From positions 1-33,883 of the forward strand of contig JAIPFM010000043.1 of the NCBI GenBank assembly GCA_021736645.1: DNA of 33,883 bases, given 5' to 3'. Numbering within the stretch: position 1 is the first letter of the stretch; every line of letters begins with the position of its first letter. Shown piece by piece: positions 1 to 6,867 of this stretch. The translations under genes and the position numbers were made by a program. The notes under the pieces are model-generated. The model was not told the origin of the DNA, searched no databases, and saw only the letters and a list, made by a program, of their open reading frames with translations. This DNA is from Phycisphaerae bacterium (lineage in GTDB: Bacteria > Planctomycetota > Phycisphaerae > Sedimentisphaerales > Anaerobacaceae).

Positions 1-1427
1 TTACATTTCGTGATGAAGATCTCGACAATCGCGTTCCGTCTGCAAGAGAACTTGTCTACAACGACAAGCGGGCCAATCCCAAGGGCCGTCTCCCTGATGA
101 CACGTGGATTATTCGGCCGGCAGATGCGGTCGGTGAACTCATTAGTGATAATGAAGAATCCTGGTGTCCCACACTACTTTCTCCTCCCACGGACAAGGAT
201 AGAACCTATACACTTCGTCCCCAGGATTTGGAGCAGAGCTTTGATCCTTCTGAAAACACCTGGTATTTTCCTCGAGTGGCTGGCACGTTTAAGGAACGAG
301 CCGGATTTCACGGCTGTCAGATGCCGGAACAATTGCTGGGTCGAATCATCAGAACCTGCTCAGAGCCCGGGGAGGTGGTGCTGGATCCATTTTCCGGCAG
401 CGCCACGACCCTCGCAGTGGCCAAGAAACTGGGGCGTCGCTTCCTCGGATTTGACATTTCCAAGGCCTATGTGCAGTATGGACGTCAGCGACTTGGCAGC
501 GTACGTGTAGGCGATCGGCTGGACGGTTCGCCTGAGCCCATGAAAAGTGCGCCTCGGACCATCGCCGACAAAGGAAAAAAGCCTCGGTCCAAGAAGCCTC
601 AATCTTCGATATCTCCACCACCGGAGGGTTTGGAATCTGCAGAAGACCGATGCAGCAGGGTGCAGTTGGAGATGACACTGGAAGGTATCATGGAGGCCTT
701 TCGGATGACGCACGACGGTTACTCAGCAGATCGAGTCGTGGCGGATCCGGACCTGAACAAGGCGTTCATCACAGTCTGTCGCAAATGGGGTTTGGCGGGC
801 GATGCACGAGCCTGGAATTTGCTGTTGTTCCGGCTGCGCAAACAGGGTCAGTTATGCAGCATTGAAACCCGGCGTTGCACCAGCATTCCATGGGAAGTCT
901 GTGACAAGTATATCTTCGCCAGTGAAATTGCCTGGCAGATGATGATTGATGAAAAGTCTGCTCACAGTCTGGATGAAATCCTCTGTGATCCGGCTTTGGC
1001 GGCGGAGTTTGATAAAAAGGCCCGTCGATTTGCGCCAGGATATCAACCCCTGGATTATCGATGGGCTGCCCTCAAACTTCGAAAAGAGGCAAAGTCCGCT
1101 CGAAGCAGAGCGACCCTGCTGACTTCACCCACGTATCTCGGCAAACGGGTGCCTCTCGATGAATTGGACAGTGGAGAGTTTTCAGGCAAATCCGGCCTGT
1201 ATATTCTCAGTGATACCACTCGCAAACTCTACGTGGGAGAGGCGATTGACCTTCATGCGAGATTCACTCGAAAATGTCGCCAGGCGTGGTCGAGCGTCAC
1301 GGATTCAACCATTCTTGTGCAGACGCTTCCCATGGATCCTTCGTCTGCCGGAAGGTTGGCTTGGCAAAGCTGCCTGGTGAAAAAATTCAAACCCAGTTTC
1401 AACAGTTTTGAACTCCGGTCAGCCTGA
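1..1427 (+). CDS. Site-specific DNA methyltransferase fused to a C-terminal GIY-YIG domain (5' end missing)
   Basis: The reading frame is open through the left edge, so the start and the catalytic DPPY/NPPY-type motif lie outside the window. What is visible is the C-terminal half of a beta-class amino-methyltransferase: a WYFPR...GFHGCQMPEQLL block, then the SAM-binding motif DPFSGSATT (nt 384-410) followed by GRRFLGFDIS. In beta-class enzymes motif I follows the target-recognition region, which fits. After a basic linker and an uncharacterised helical region (about nt 600-1130) comes a GIY-YIG-like domain: GLY at nt 1194-1202, YVG at 1230-1238 and the conserved Arg at 1260-1262. The segment LAWQSCLVKKFKPSFN aligns with the UvrC-type E-x-x-[LY]-[IV]-K...P-x-[YF]-N helix, but Gln (nt 1365-1367) sits where the metal-binding Glu is expected. 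It ends 60 bp before the next gene. Methyltransferase identity is firm; nuclease activity of the tail is doubtful. Confidence 0.85.
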   Translation, partial: TFRDEDLDNRVPSARELVYNDKRANPKGRLPDDTWIIRPADAVGELISDNEESWCPTLLSPPTDKDRTYTLRPQDLEQSFDPSENTWYFPRVAGTFKERAGFHGCQMPEQLLGRIIRTCSEPGEVVLDPFSGSATTLAVAKKLGRRFLGFDISKAYVQYGRQRLGSVRVGDRLDGSPEPMKSAPRTIADKGKKPRSKKPQSSISPPPEGLESAEDRCSRVQLEMTLEGIMEAFRMTHDGYSADRVVADPDLNKAFITVCRKWGLAGDARAWNLLLFRLRKQGQLCSIETRRCTSIPWEVCDKYIFASEIAWQMMIDEKSAHSLDEILCDPALAAEFDKKARRFAPGYQPLDYRWAALKLRKEAKSARSRATLLTSPTYLGKRVPLDELDSGEFSGKSGLYILSDTTRKLYVGEAIDLHARFTRKCRQAWSSVTDSTILVQTLPMDPSSAGRLAWQSCLVKKFKPSFNSFELRSA

Positions 1428-1487
1428 TGAAAGATGTGATCGCTGAGCCAAGCGGAAGAAGATGGTGTTAGAGGGAGTATCTGTGCT

Positions 1488-2237
1488 ATGTGCGAGGCAA
1501 GGGACCATGAGTCTGGATCTGAGTTGCGTGCGCGTCTGAATGCGGCCCAGAAAGATCTGGAGGGGATCAAAGCCCTATTGACCGCGGTTTTTGACGCGGG
1601 CCCGTTTCCCATGTGGATTTCCGACGATAAGGGGACCTGTGTCACGGTCAATGAGGCCAACAGACAAAAATGGGGCCTGACAGACGAAGCCGTGGTTGGG
1701 AAGTACAATTTATTTGATGATCAGGTAATGCAGGAACAGGGCCATATCCCCCTGGTCGAGAGCGTTTTTCGTGACGGCCGGACTGTCGTTTTTCAAAATG
1801 TTTATGATCCGGTTCGATTTAACCAACTCACGGGGGCGAATCGTGATCTCAAGACGGTGATTGAGGCGACGATCGTGCCTGTAAAAAACTCCCGGGGAAA
1901 AGTGACCCATGCCATTATTCAACAGAAGGACCTGACTGGAATCACTCTGGCTCAAGAAGAGAAGGACAAGGCCATTGACAGGATGAAGCAGGCCCAAAAA
2001 ATGGAGACCATTGGGGTGATGGCTTCTGGCGTGGCCGGTGAGATCAATACACCGCTGAATCAAATCCGAGCTGTTTTTAAATGCACCCTGCAGGATCTGG
2101 ATCGGCAGGAGACCGCCCCTCAGGGCATGTCGGAGAAGTTCCGTGACGCCGTGCACCAGGTCGACAGAATCAGTGGTGTCATCAATCAATTGCGCCTGTT
2201 TGGGCAGACCGATTGCCCGTCCTTTAAAGTGGATTAA
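1488..2237 (+). CDS. Truncated PAS/HisKA protein, pseudo-histidine kinase paralogue
   Basis: This 249-residue protein is collinear, without visible gaps, with the N-terminal 249 residues of the full kinase that follows. It has an N-terminal PAS-type domain (about 25-155; FPMWISDDKGTC, then VNEANRQKWGL), a linker helix, and a HisKA-like dimerisation helix pair (about 165-240). At the H-box it reads GVAGEINTPL, whereas the downstream copy reads GVAHEINQPL. Residue 184 is therefore Gly instead of the phospho-accepting His. The protein stops just after the LRLFG segment and has no HATPase_c domain. A purine-rich RBS (GAGGGAG, nt 1471-1477) lies 10 nt upstream of the ATG. The stop is 2 nt before the next start, so the pair is probably co-transcribed and translationally coupled. 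It could be a decoy or heterodimer partner carrying a PAS sensor, or a decaying duplicate that happens to have kept its frame. Confidence 0.8.
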   Translation: MCEARDHESGSELRARLNAAQKDLEGIKALLTAVFDAGPFPMWISDDKGTCVTVNEANRQKWGLTDEAVVGKYNLFDDQVMQEQGHIPLVESVFRDGRTVVFQNVYDPVRFNQLTGANRDLKTVIEATIVPVKNSRGKVTHAIIQQKDLTGITLAQEEKDKAIDRMKQAQKMETIGVMASGVAGEINTPLNQIRAVFKCTLQDLDRQETAPQGMSEKFRDAVHQVDRISGVINQLRLFGQTDCPSFKVD

Positions 2238-2239
2238 CC

Positions 2240-3451
2240 ATGTCCGAGACAAGGCATCATGAGTCTGACTCTCAGTTGAGCGTGCGTTTGTGCGCGACCG
2301 AGAAAGACCTGGAGGAAACCAGGGCTCTGTTTTCCGCCATCTTTGACTTCGGCCCGTTTCCCATGTGGATTTCTGATCACAAGGGAACCTGCCTCAGAAT
2401 CAATGAGGCCCTTCGTCGCACATGGGGAGTCGAGGATCAAGACGTCATCGGCAAGTACAACATGTTTGATGATCCTGTCGTTAAAGAACAGGGTTTTTCA
2501 CCCCTGCTCAATAGAGTCTTTGATGACGGGGAAAGCGTCACTCTTAGAATTGAATATGATCCTGTTCAATTCAATCAACTCACGGGCGCGCATCGCGAGG
2601 TGAAGAGTGTCATTGAGGCAACAATATCTCCCCAAAAAAATAGTCTGGGAGAGGTGATCAGCGCCATTGTCCTGCACAAGGATTTAACCCCGCATCAACT
2701 GATGGAGGAGGCAAAGGAAAAGGCGATCACTCTCATGAAGCAGGCCCAGAAGAGGGAGGCTGTTGGCTTGCTGGTTGCCGGTGTGGCCCATGAAATCAAT
2801 CAGCCCCTGACCTATATCCGGGCCGTTTTAGAATGTAACCTGCATGATCTGACGCAGCAGGAGATAGACCTCCGGGTACTGGGGGAGGAGTGCCGCGAGG
2901 CCGTGAAACAGGTCGACAGAATCAGCTGCATCATCCGTCACCTGCGCCTCTTCGGACGTGTTGAAACCCTGTCTTTTCGAGAGGTGGTCCTGGACGAGAT
3001 TCTGGATAGTACTTTGATCCTGGTGGGTCACTTACTCCAGGCGAATCACATTACACTCAAGCGGGATCTGCAGGAGAATTTGCCCTGCATTTTATGTGAT
3101 CCCCTACGATTGGAGCAGGTCTTGATCAACCTGTTTCAAAATGCGGTCAGCGCCCTGGACACGGTGGAAGACAAACAGATTGCGATTACTGCGGTGGCTC
3201 GGGACGATCTGCTGATCCTGTGCTTCAATGACAACGGTACGGGAGTGCGGCCGGACCTTCAGGGCAGGATTTTCGACCCCTTTGTCACGACCAAGAAGGT
3301 GGGCCAGGGCATGGGTCTGGGGCTGTCTATTGTGTACGGCATTATCAAGGAACATGACGGTGACATCCAATACTATGCGGAAAAGCAGGGTTCCACGTTT
3401 GTCATTACCCTGCCGCTGAAAAGGGCACCGAATACGCCGCCTGAATCTTGA
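2240..3451 (+). CDS. PAS domain sensor histidine kinase
   Basis: This 403-residue protein lacks transmembrane segments and is probably a cytoplasmic sensor kinase. Domains in order: PAS (about 25-155); HisKA with the phospho-acceptor in GVAHEINQPL (His184); HATPase_c with an N-box (LEQVLINLFQNAVSAL, from about 291), G1 box (NDNGTGV, about 330) and G2 box (GQGMGLGLSIVYGI, about 354). All catalytic boxes look intact. The GHKL domain resembles those of NtrB/FixL-like and hybrid-independent kinases. No response regulator is encoded in the window, so the partner is unknown. The start is 2 nt after the stop of the truncated paralogue with only a weak RBS, which points to translational coupling. It ends 36 bp before the FAD-oxidoreductase, which has its own strong RBS. 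Confidence 0.9.
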   Translation: MSETRHHESDSQLSVRLCATEKDLEETRALFSAIFDFGPFPMWISDHKGTCLRINEALRRTWGVEDQDVIGKYNMFDDPVVKEQGFSPLLNRVFDDGESVTLRIEYDPVQFNQLTGAHREVKSVIEATISPQKNSLGEVISAIVLHKDLTPHQLMEEAKEKAITLMKQAQKREAVGLLVAGVAHEINQPLTYIRAVLECNLHDLTQQEIDLRVLGEECREAVKQVDRISCIIRHLRLFGRVETLSFREVVLDEILDSTLILVGHLLQANHITLKRDLQENLPCILCDPLRLEQVLINLFQNAVSALDTVEDKQIAITAVARDDLLILCFNDNGTGVRPDLQGRIFDPFVTTKKVGQGMGLGLSIVYGIIKEHDGDIQYYAEKQGSTFVITLPLKRAPNTPPES

Positions 3452-3487
3452 GTGAAACGTCAAAGGTTTTAAAGAGGGAGGATCATT

Positions 3488-5170
3488 ATGCTGAAACGGT
3501 TTTTCAAAATCTATCCTGGGGTTGTGTTTGGCGTGTTCTGCCTTTGTTTCACATCGTGCTCGATGGGCCCCACTCGGTCTCCACGCGTGGATCGTTATGA
3601 TGTGGTGGTCTATGGCGGGACGTCCTCCGGTGTGATCACGGCCGTGCAGGCGGCTCGCATGGGCAAGCGCGTGGCGCTGGTGTGTCCGGAGCGGCATCTG
3701 GGCGGTATGACCAGTGGGGGGCTGGGATACACGGATTCCGGAAATACCAGCACGATTGGAGGTCTGTCACGTGAGTTTTATCATCGCGTATGGACCCACT
3801 ATCAAGAGCCCAATGCGTGGTCCTGGCAGTCTCGCGAGTCGTACGGCAACCGGGGTCAGGGTACACCGGCGGCGGACGGGACGCAGCGCACCATGTGGTG
3901 CTTTGAACCGCATGTGGCAGAGGCCGTGTTCGAGGCCATGGTGGCCGAATACGACATCCCCGTATGCCGTGACCAATGGCTGGACCGTGACAGGGGGGTG
4001 CGAAAAAAAGAGGGTCGCATCCAGTCGATTCGCATGCTGTCCGGTCGGCGATATGAGGCACGCGTATTTATCGATGCCACGTACGAGGGAGATCTCATGG
4101 CTGCGGCCGGCGTGGCTTATCATGTGGGGCGTGAAGGCAATGAAGTCTATGGCGAACGCACCAATGGTGTGCAGAAAGGCGTGTTTCACCACGGCCACTA
4201 TTTCAAGACTCCCGTGGACCCGTATGTCACGCCCGGAGACCCGGCCAGCGGACTGCTGCCCCGGATCCAGTCGGCTGCGCCCGGTGACAACGGACAGGGC
4301 GATGACCGCGTTCAGGCCTATTGTTATCGAATGTGCCTGACCGATGTCCCGGAGAACTGTGTGCCGTTTGCCCGGCCTGACACGTATGATCCCACGCAGT
4401 ATGCACTCCTGGCCCGCGTCCTGGCCACGGGCTGGAACGAGGTCTTTAACAAGTTTGACTCGATCCCCAATGGCAAGACCGACACCAACAATCACGGTCC
4501 GTTCAGTACGGACAACATCGGTATGAACTACGACTACCCCGAGGCCTCATATGCGCGACGGGCCCGGATCTTGCGTGAGCACGAGCAGTATCAGAAGGGG
4601 CTGATGTATTTCCTGTCCCATGATCCGTCCGTGCCGAAAGGCATCCGCCAGACCATGAGCCAATGGGGTCTGGCCAAGGACGAGTTTCAAGACAACGGGC
4701 ACTGGCCCCATCAGATCTATGTGCGTGAGGCCCGGCGTATGGTCGGGTCATACGTGATGACCGAGCAGGACTGTCTGTCTCAGCGTGACACGCCCAGGCC
4801 TGTGGGCATGGGGTCCTACACCATGGATTCGCACAATGTGCAGCGTTATGTCACCCAGGAGGGCTATGTCCAGAATGAGGGGGACATCGGGGTACGCGTA
4901 CCGCGGCCCTACAGCATCTCGTACGACAGTCTGACGCCCCGAAAAGACCAGTGTGACAATCTCCTGGTGCCGGTCTGCGCGTCCACGTCGCACATTGCCT
5001 ATGGCACGATCCGCATGGAGCCCGTGTTCATGATCCTGGGCCAGTCTGCCGCCACGGCGGCCTGTCTTGCGATTGACAGCGAGTCTGCAGTTCAGGACGT
5101 GGACTATGACCGGCTGCGTCAGCAACTGACAGCCGATGGTCAGATCCTGGAATTTAAGAAGGGTCAATAA
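3488..5170 (+). CDS. Exported FAD-dependent oxidoreductase (FAD_oxidored family)
   Basis: This 560-residue protein starts at an ATG preceded by GAGGGAGG. The N-terminus has a basic hydrophobic signal (residues 1-24) ending in CFTSC, a possible though imperfect lipobox, so export or lipoprotein anchoring is likely. A Rossmann FAD-binding motif follows at about 38-65: YDVVVYGGTSSGVITAVQAARMG. The block PERHLGGMTSGGLGYTD is typical of the PF12831 FAD_oxidored family, and the C-terminal segment GQSAATAACLAI is the usual closing FAD-contact region. The substrate cannot be read from the sequence; in Planctomycetota and Bacteroidetes such enzymes often lie near polysaccharide-degradation genes. Its TAA stop (5168-5170) is part of the apparent target duplication of the adjacent MITE-like element. 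Confidence 0.85.
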   Translation: MLKRFFKIYPGVVFGVFCLCFTSCSMGPTRSPRVDRYDVVVYGGTSSGVITAVQAARMGKRVALVCPERHLGGMTSGGLGYTDSGNTSTIGGLSREFYHRVWTHYQEPNAWSWQSRESYGNRGQGTPAADGTQRTMWCFEPHVAEAVFEAMVAEYDIPVCRDQWLDRDRGVRKKEGRIQSIRMLSGRRYEARVFIDATYEGDLMAAAGVAYHVGREGNEVYGERTNGVQKGVFHHGHYFKTPVDPYVTPGDPASGLLPRIQSAAPGDNGQGDDRVQAYCYRMCLTDVPENCVPFARPDTYDPTQYALLARVLATGWNEVFNKFDSIPNGKTDTNNHGPFSTDNIGMNYDYPEASYARRARILREHEQYQKGLMYFLSHDPSVPKGIRQTMSQWGLAKDEFQDNGHWPHQIYVREARRMVGSYVMTEQDCLSQRDTPRPVGMGSYTMDSHNVQRYVTQEGYVQNEGDIGVRVPRPYSISYDSLTPRKDQCDNLLVPVCASTSHIAYGTIRMEPVFMILGQSAATAACLAIDSESAVQDVDYDRLRQQLTADGQILEFKKGQ

Positions 5171-5349
5171 GGACTCGTCCAGTAATAAATTGTGAATTAT
5201 CCGCTTAGATTTAGGTTAGATTTGGGCGTGACCGATTGAGTGGACCCGGAGGCGTAGCTATTCTACGTCGAGGATTCCGCGATTGAGGAACGGACAAAGA
5301 TAGCTTGAAGATGAGATGGAGAATTCGGAAGTTATTACTGGACGAGTCC
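5171..5349. mobile_element. MITE-like element, 179 bp, 18-bp terminal inverted repeats
   Basis: The left end ggactcgtccagtaataa (5171-5188) and right end ttattactggacgagtcc (5332-5349) are perfect 18-bp reverse complements. The element is flanked by TAA on both sides (5168-5170 and 5350-5352), consistent with a 3-bp target duplication. There is no ORF of transposase size. The interior contains a small hairpin (cgtag-ctatt-ctacg) and two near-copies of cgattgag. A TNA-type target would fit mobilisation by an IS5/IS1031-like transposase, but that is inference. The remainder of the 5171-5391 gap shows no gene. Confidence 0.8.
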
Positions 5350-5391
5350 TAAGGAGAAGTCTTCCGATCCGTTCAGGCACGCAGCGCCTGA

Positions 5392-5940
5392 TTATTGTTC
5401 AGTCGCCAAACGCGCTTCTTTCTTCAGGAACAGGGGGTGTGTGCCGCCATGGGGGTCGTGACATTTCGTACAGAGTTGGTCTGAGGCCTCTTCATGAATC
5501 GGAGAGAGCGGCGCAGTTTCTGCTTCATGACATCGCATGCAGAGCTGGGGTTGGCTGGTGATCAGCAGGTGATTAAACGTGCTGACATGCGGCCTGTGAC
5601 AGAACAGGCAGGCCCCCACAGCCACAGGTCCATGGACATATGGATTGCGTGTGGTGTGATCTTCATGGCAGTCGTAACACAGTTGAGGTATGGGTTTCGT
5701 GAATCGCCGTGATCTGAAGCTGCTTCCGCTCACGTGACACTGCCGACAGAAACGTACCGCCTGATGCCGGGTCTTTTTCAACTGCTGGATGTCCAGGGGC
5801 GACAGCTCGCTGCGGGCAGCCATCTCGTCCTGGCCGTTTACCGTATAATCCACAAATTGTGAGTCACATCCGACCTGCAGCCACATGATGGCCCCGGCGA
5901 GCAACAGCATCCATCGAAACATCTTCGTTTGCGGCAACAT
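5392..5940 (-). CDS. Small pentahaem cytochrome c, doubled-CXXCH type, probable lipoprotein
   Basis: The chosen start (5940) gives 182 residues and has AAGGTG 6 nt upstream; an upstream in-frame Met at 6048 has no such support and would bury the signal sequence. Residues 8-25 are hydrophobic and end at VGC (Cys25), so export and possibly lipid attachment are likely. Five haem-binding CxxCH motifs (CRQCH, CYDCH, CLFCH, CMRCH, CTKCH) begin at residues 65, 88, 111, 134 and 157, exactly 23 residues apart. Additional His residues such as those in RPH and DPHGGTH could be distal ligands. This matches the Paired_CXXCH/doubled-CXXCH pattern. The likely role is periplasmic or outer-surface electron transfer. 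No partner reductase or quinol oxidase is adjacent, so the pathway is unknown. It is convergent with the oxidoreductase gene. Confidence 0.9.
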   Translation of the reverse strand: MLPQTKMFRWMLLLAGAIMWLQVGCDSQFVDYTVNGQDEMAARSELSPLDIQQLKKTRHQAVRFCRQCHVSGSSFRSRRFTKPIPQLCYDCHEDHTTRNPYVHGPVAVGACLFCHRPHVSTFNHLLITSQPQLCMRCHEAETAPLSPIHEEASDQLCTKCHDPHGGTHPLFLKKEARLATEQ

Positions 5941-5946
5941 CAATGG

Positions 5947-5952
5947 CACCTT
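5947..5952 (-). promoter_or_regulatory. RBS deciding the cytochrome start
   Basis: On the minus strand AAGGTG lies 6 nt before the ATG at 5940, whereas the longer frame starting at 6048 has no comparable site. This selects the 182-residue product. Confidence 0.55.
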
Positions 5953-5955
5953 CAA

Positions 5956-5980
5956 CAGGACTTTTGCAAAAAGCCCTGTG
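5956..5980. repeat. Direct repeat copy 1 (imperfect palindrome)
   Basis: caggacttttgcaaaaagcc and its continuation recur in the same orientation at 6189-6212 with only a few changes, and looser similarity continues for about 20 more bases. Each copy is an imperfect palindrome centred on a ttttgcaaaa-like core. This copy lies just upstream of the cytochrome RBS. The 378-bp gap 5941-6318 holds this pair, a 7-bp-stem hairpin at 6013-6032 (atccgac/gtcggat) and the 6279-6299 palindrome; no gene was seen in it. Confidence 0.65.
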
Positions 5981-6188
5981 GTGTTCAGTTTACAGTAGGC
6001 AGTTTTCAGAATATCCGACAGTGTAGTCGGATTTGGGAGACAATTCAAGCGTTAGACGGGTGAGCAAGGGGCATTTTTGCGAATCGATTTGAGAGGCGAT
6101 GCATTGGAGAAGTTCAGGTTTTCTTTATTTGTTTAAGGCCAAACCTCTCTAGCTTTCGTTATAGTAGCGACAATCGGTTGTATTATCA

Positions 6189-6212
6189 CAGGACTTTTGC
6201 ATAAAGCCCTAT
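6189..6212. repeat. Direct repeat copy 2 (imperfect palindrome)
   Basis: This is the second copy of the 5956-5980 repeat, reading caggacttttgcataaagc and onward. The two copies bound a segment of about 257 bp that may be the remnant of a small mobile element. Because each copy is nearly palindromic, its orientation is ambiguous. Confidence 0.6.
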
Positions 6213-6278
6213 GTTGTTTGGTTTTCAGCCCAATGTTTTCTTATTTCGCTGTAGACTGTAAACCAAAAAACTGCAAAC

Positions 6279-6299
6279 TTGAAGTTTCCAAAACTTCAA
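6279..6299. promoter_or_regulatory. Perfect palindrome upstream of ECF sigma gene, candidate operator or hairpin
   Basis: Arms ttgaagttt (6279-6287) and aaacttcaa (6291-6299) are perfect 9-bp complements around a 3-nt centre, 19 nt upstream of the sigma-factor ATG. It could be a dimeric regulator site or an RNA hairpin next to the RBS. Function is inferred from position only. Confidence 0.45.
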
Positions 6300-6318
6300 T
6301 GATCACTGAAAGAGTACG

Positions 6319-6867
6319 ATGCTTGACGATGCCATATTGATCTGGAAGTTGAGATCCGGGAGTAAAGAGGCCTTTCGGCTGATTTATGAGCAGTATGCCC
6401 GGGACCTGCTGACCCTGGCTGCGTCGCTGTTGGGCTGCCCGGCCGGGGCCGAGGACGTGGTGCAGGACGTGTTTACCCAGTGGGTGCAGGCACCGGGCCG
6501 GTTTCGCAGGCCTGGAAACCTCAGGGCCTGGCTGTCGACCTGTGTGGCCAATCGGTGTCGGGATCTGCAACGCAAGGACCACAGCCTTCGACACACTGCT
6601 GTCCAGAGTCTGGAACACCGCGTGAACAGGCAGGTCGACAGCCCGGTTCGCATGGTGATCCAGGATGAGGATATCCGGCGTGTCAGTCGTGCCCTGAATA
6701 CCCTGCCGTATGAACAGCGGGAAACGCTTGTGCTGCGTGTGCAGGGCAACCTGACATTTCGCCAGATCGCCAGACTCCAGAAGGTGTCGCCCAAAACATC
6801 GCAGAGTCGTTATCACTATGGCATGGACAAGCTCAGGTGCCTATTGGATGAAGAGGTAAACGCATGA
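6319..6867 (+). CDS. ECF-type RNA polymerase sigma factor
   Basis: This 182-residue protein has the two-domain ECF layout. Region 2 (about 14-80) reads FRLIYEQYARDLLTLAASLLG, then AEDVVQDVFTQWVQ, then LRAWLSTCVANRCRDLQR. Region 4 (about 125-175) contains LNTLPYEQRETLVLRV, then LTFRQIARLQKVSPKTSQSRYHYGMDKLR, a helix-turn-helix for the -35 element. RBS AAAGAG lies 4 nt before the ATG. The gene overlaps the following membrane-protein gene by 4 bp (ATGA), the classic arrangement of a sigma factor with its regulator. A perfect palindrome upstream suggests local control. It is not of the FATTxWSVV type encoded at 16219 and 23498. Confidence 0.9.
   Translation: MLDDAILIWKLRSGSKEAFRLIYEQYARDLLTLAASLLGCPAGAEDVVQDVFTQWVQAPGRFRRPGNLRAWLSTCVANRCRDLQRKDHSLRHTAVQSLEHRVNRQVDSPVRMVIQDEDIRRVSRALNTLPYEQRETLVLRVQGNLTFRQIARLQKVSPKTSQSRYHYGMDKLRCLLDEEVNA

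Noticed and set aside
10..510. 166-codon frame at the left edge
   Set aside because: It lies in another frame of the methyltransferase, whose frame is open from base 3 and carries the recognisable motifs.
1488..3451. One kinase gene split by a frameshift
   Set aside because: The second gene restarts with a complete PAS domain; this is a tandem duplication, not a broken single gene.
5374..5390. caggc/gcctg hairpin as cytochrome terminator
   Set aside because: Only a 5-bp stem and no T-run on the minus strand.
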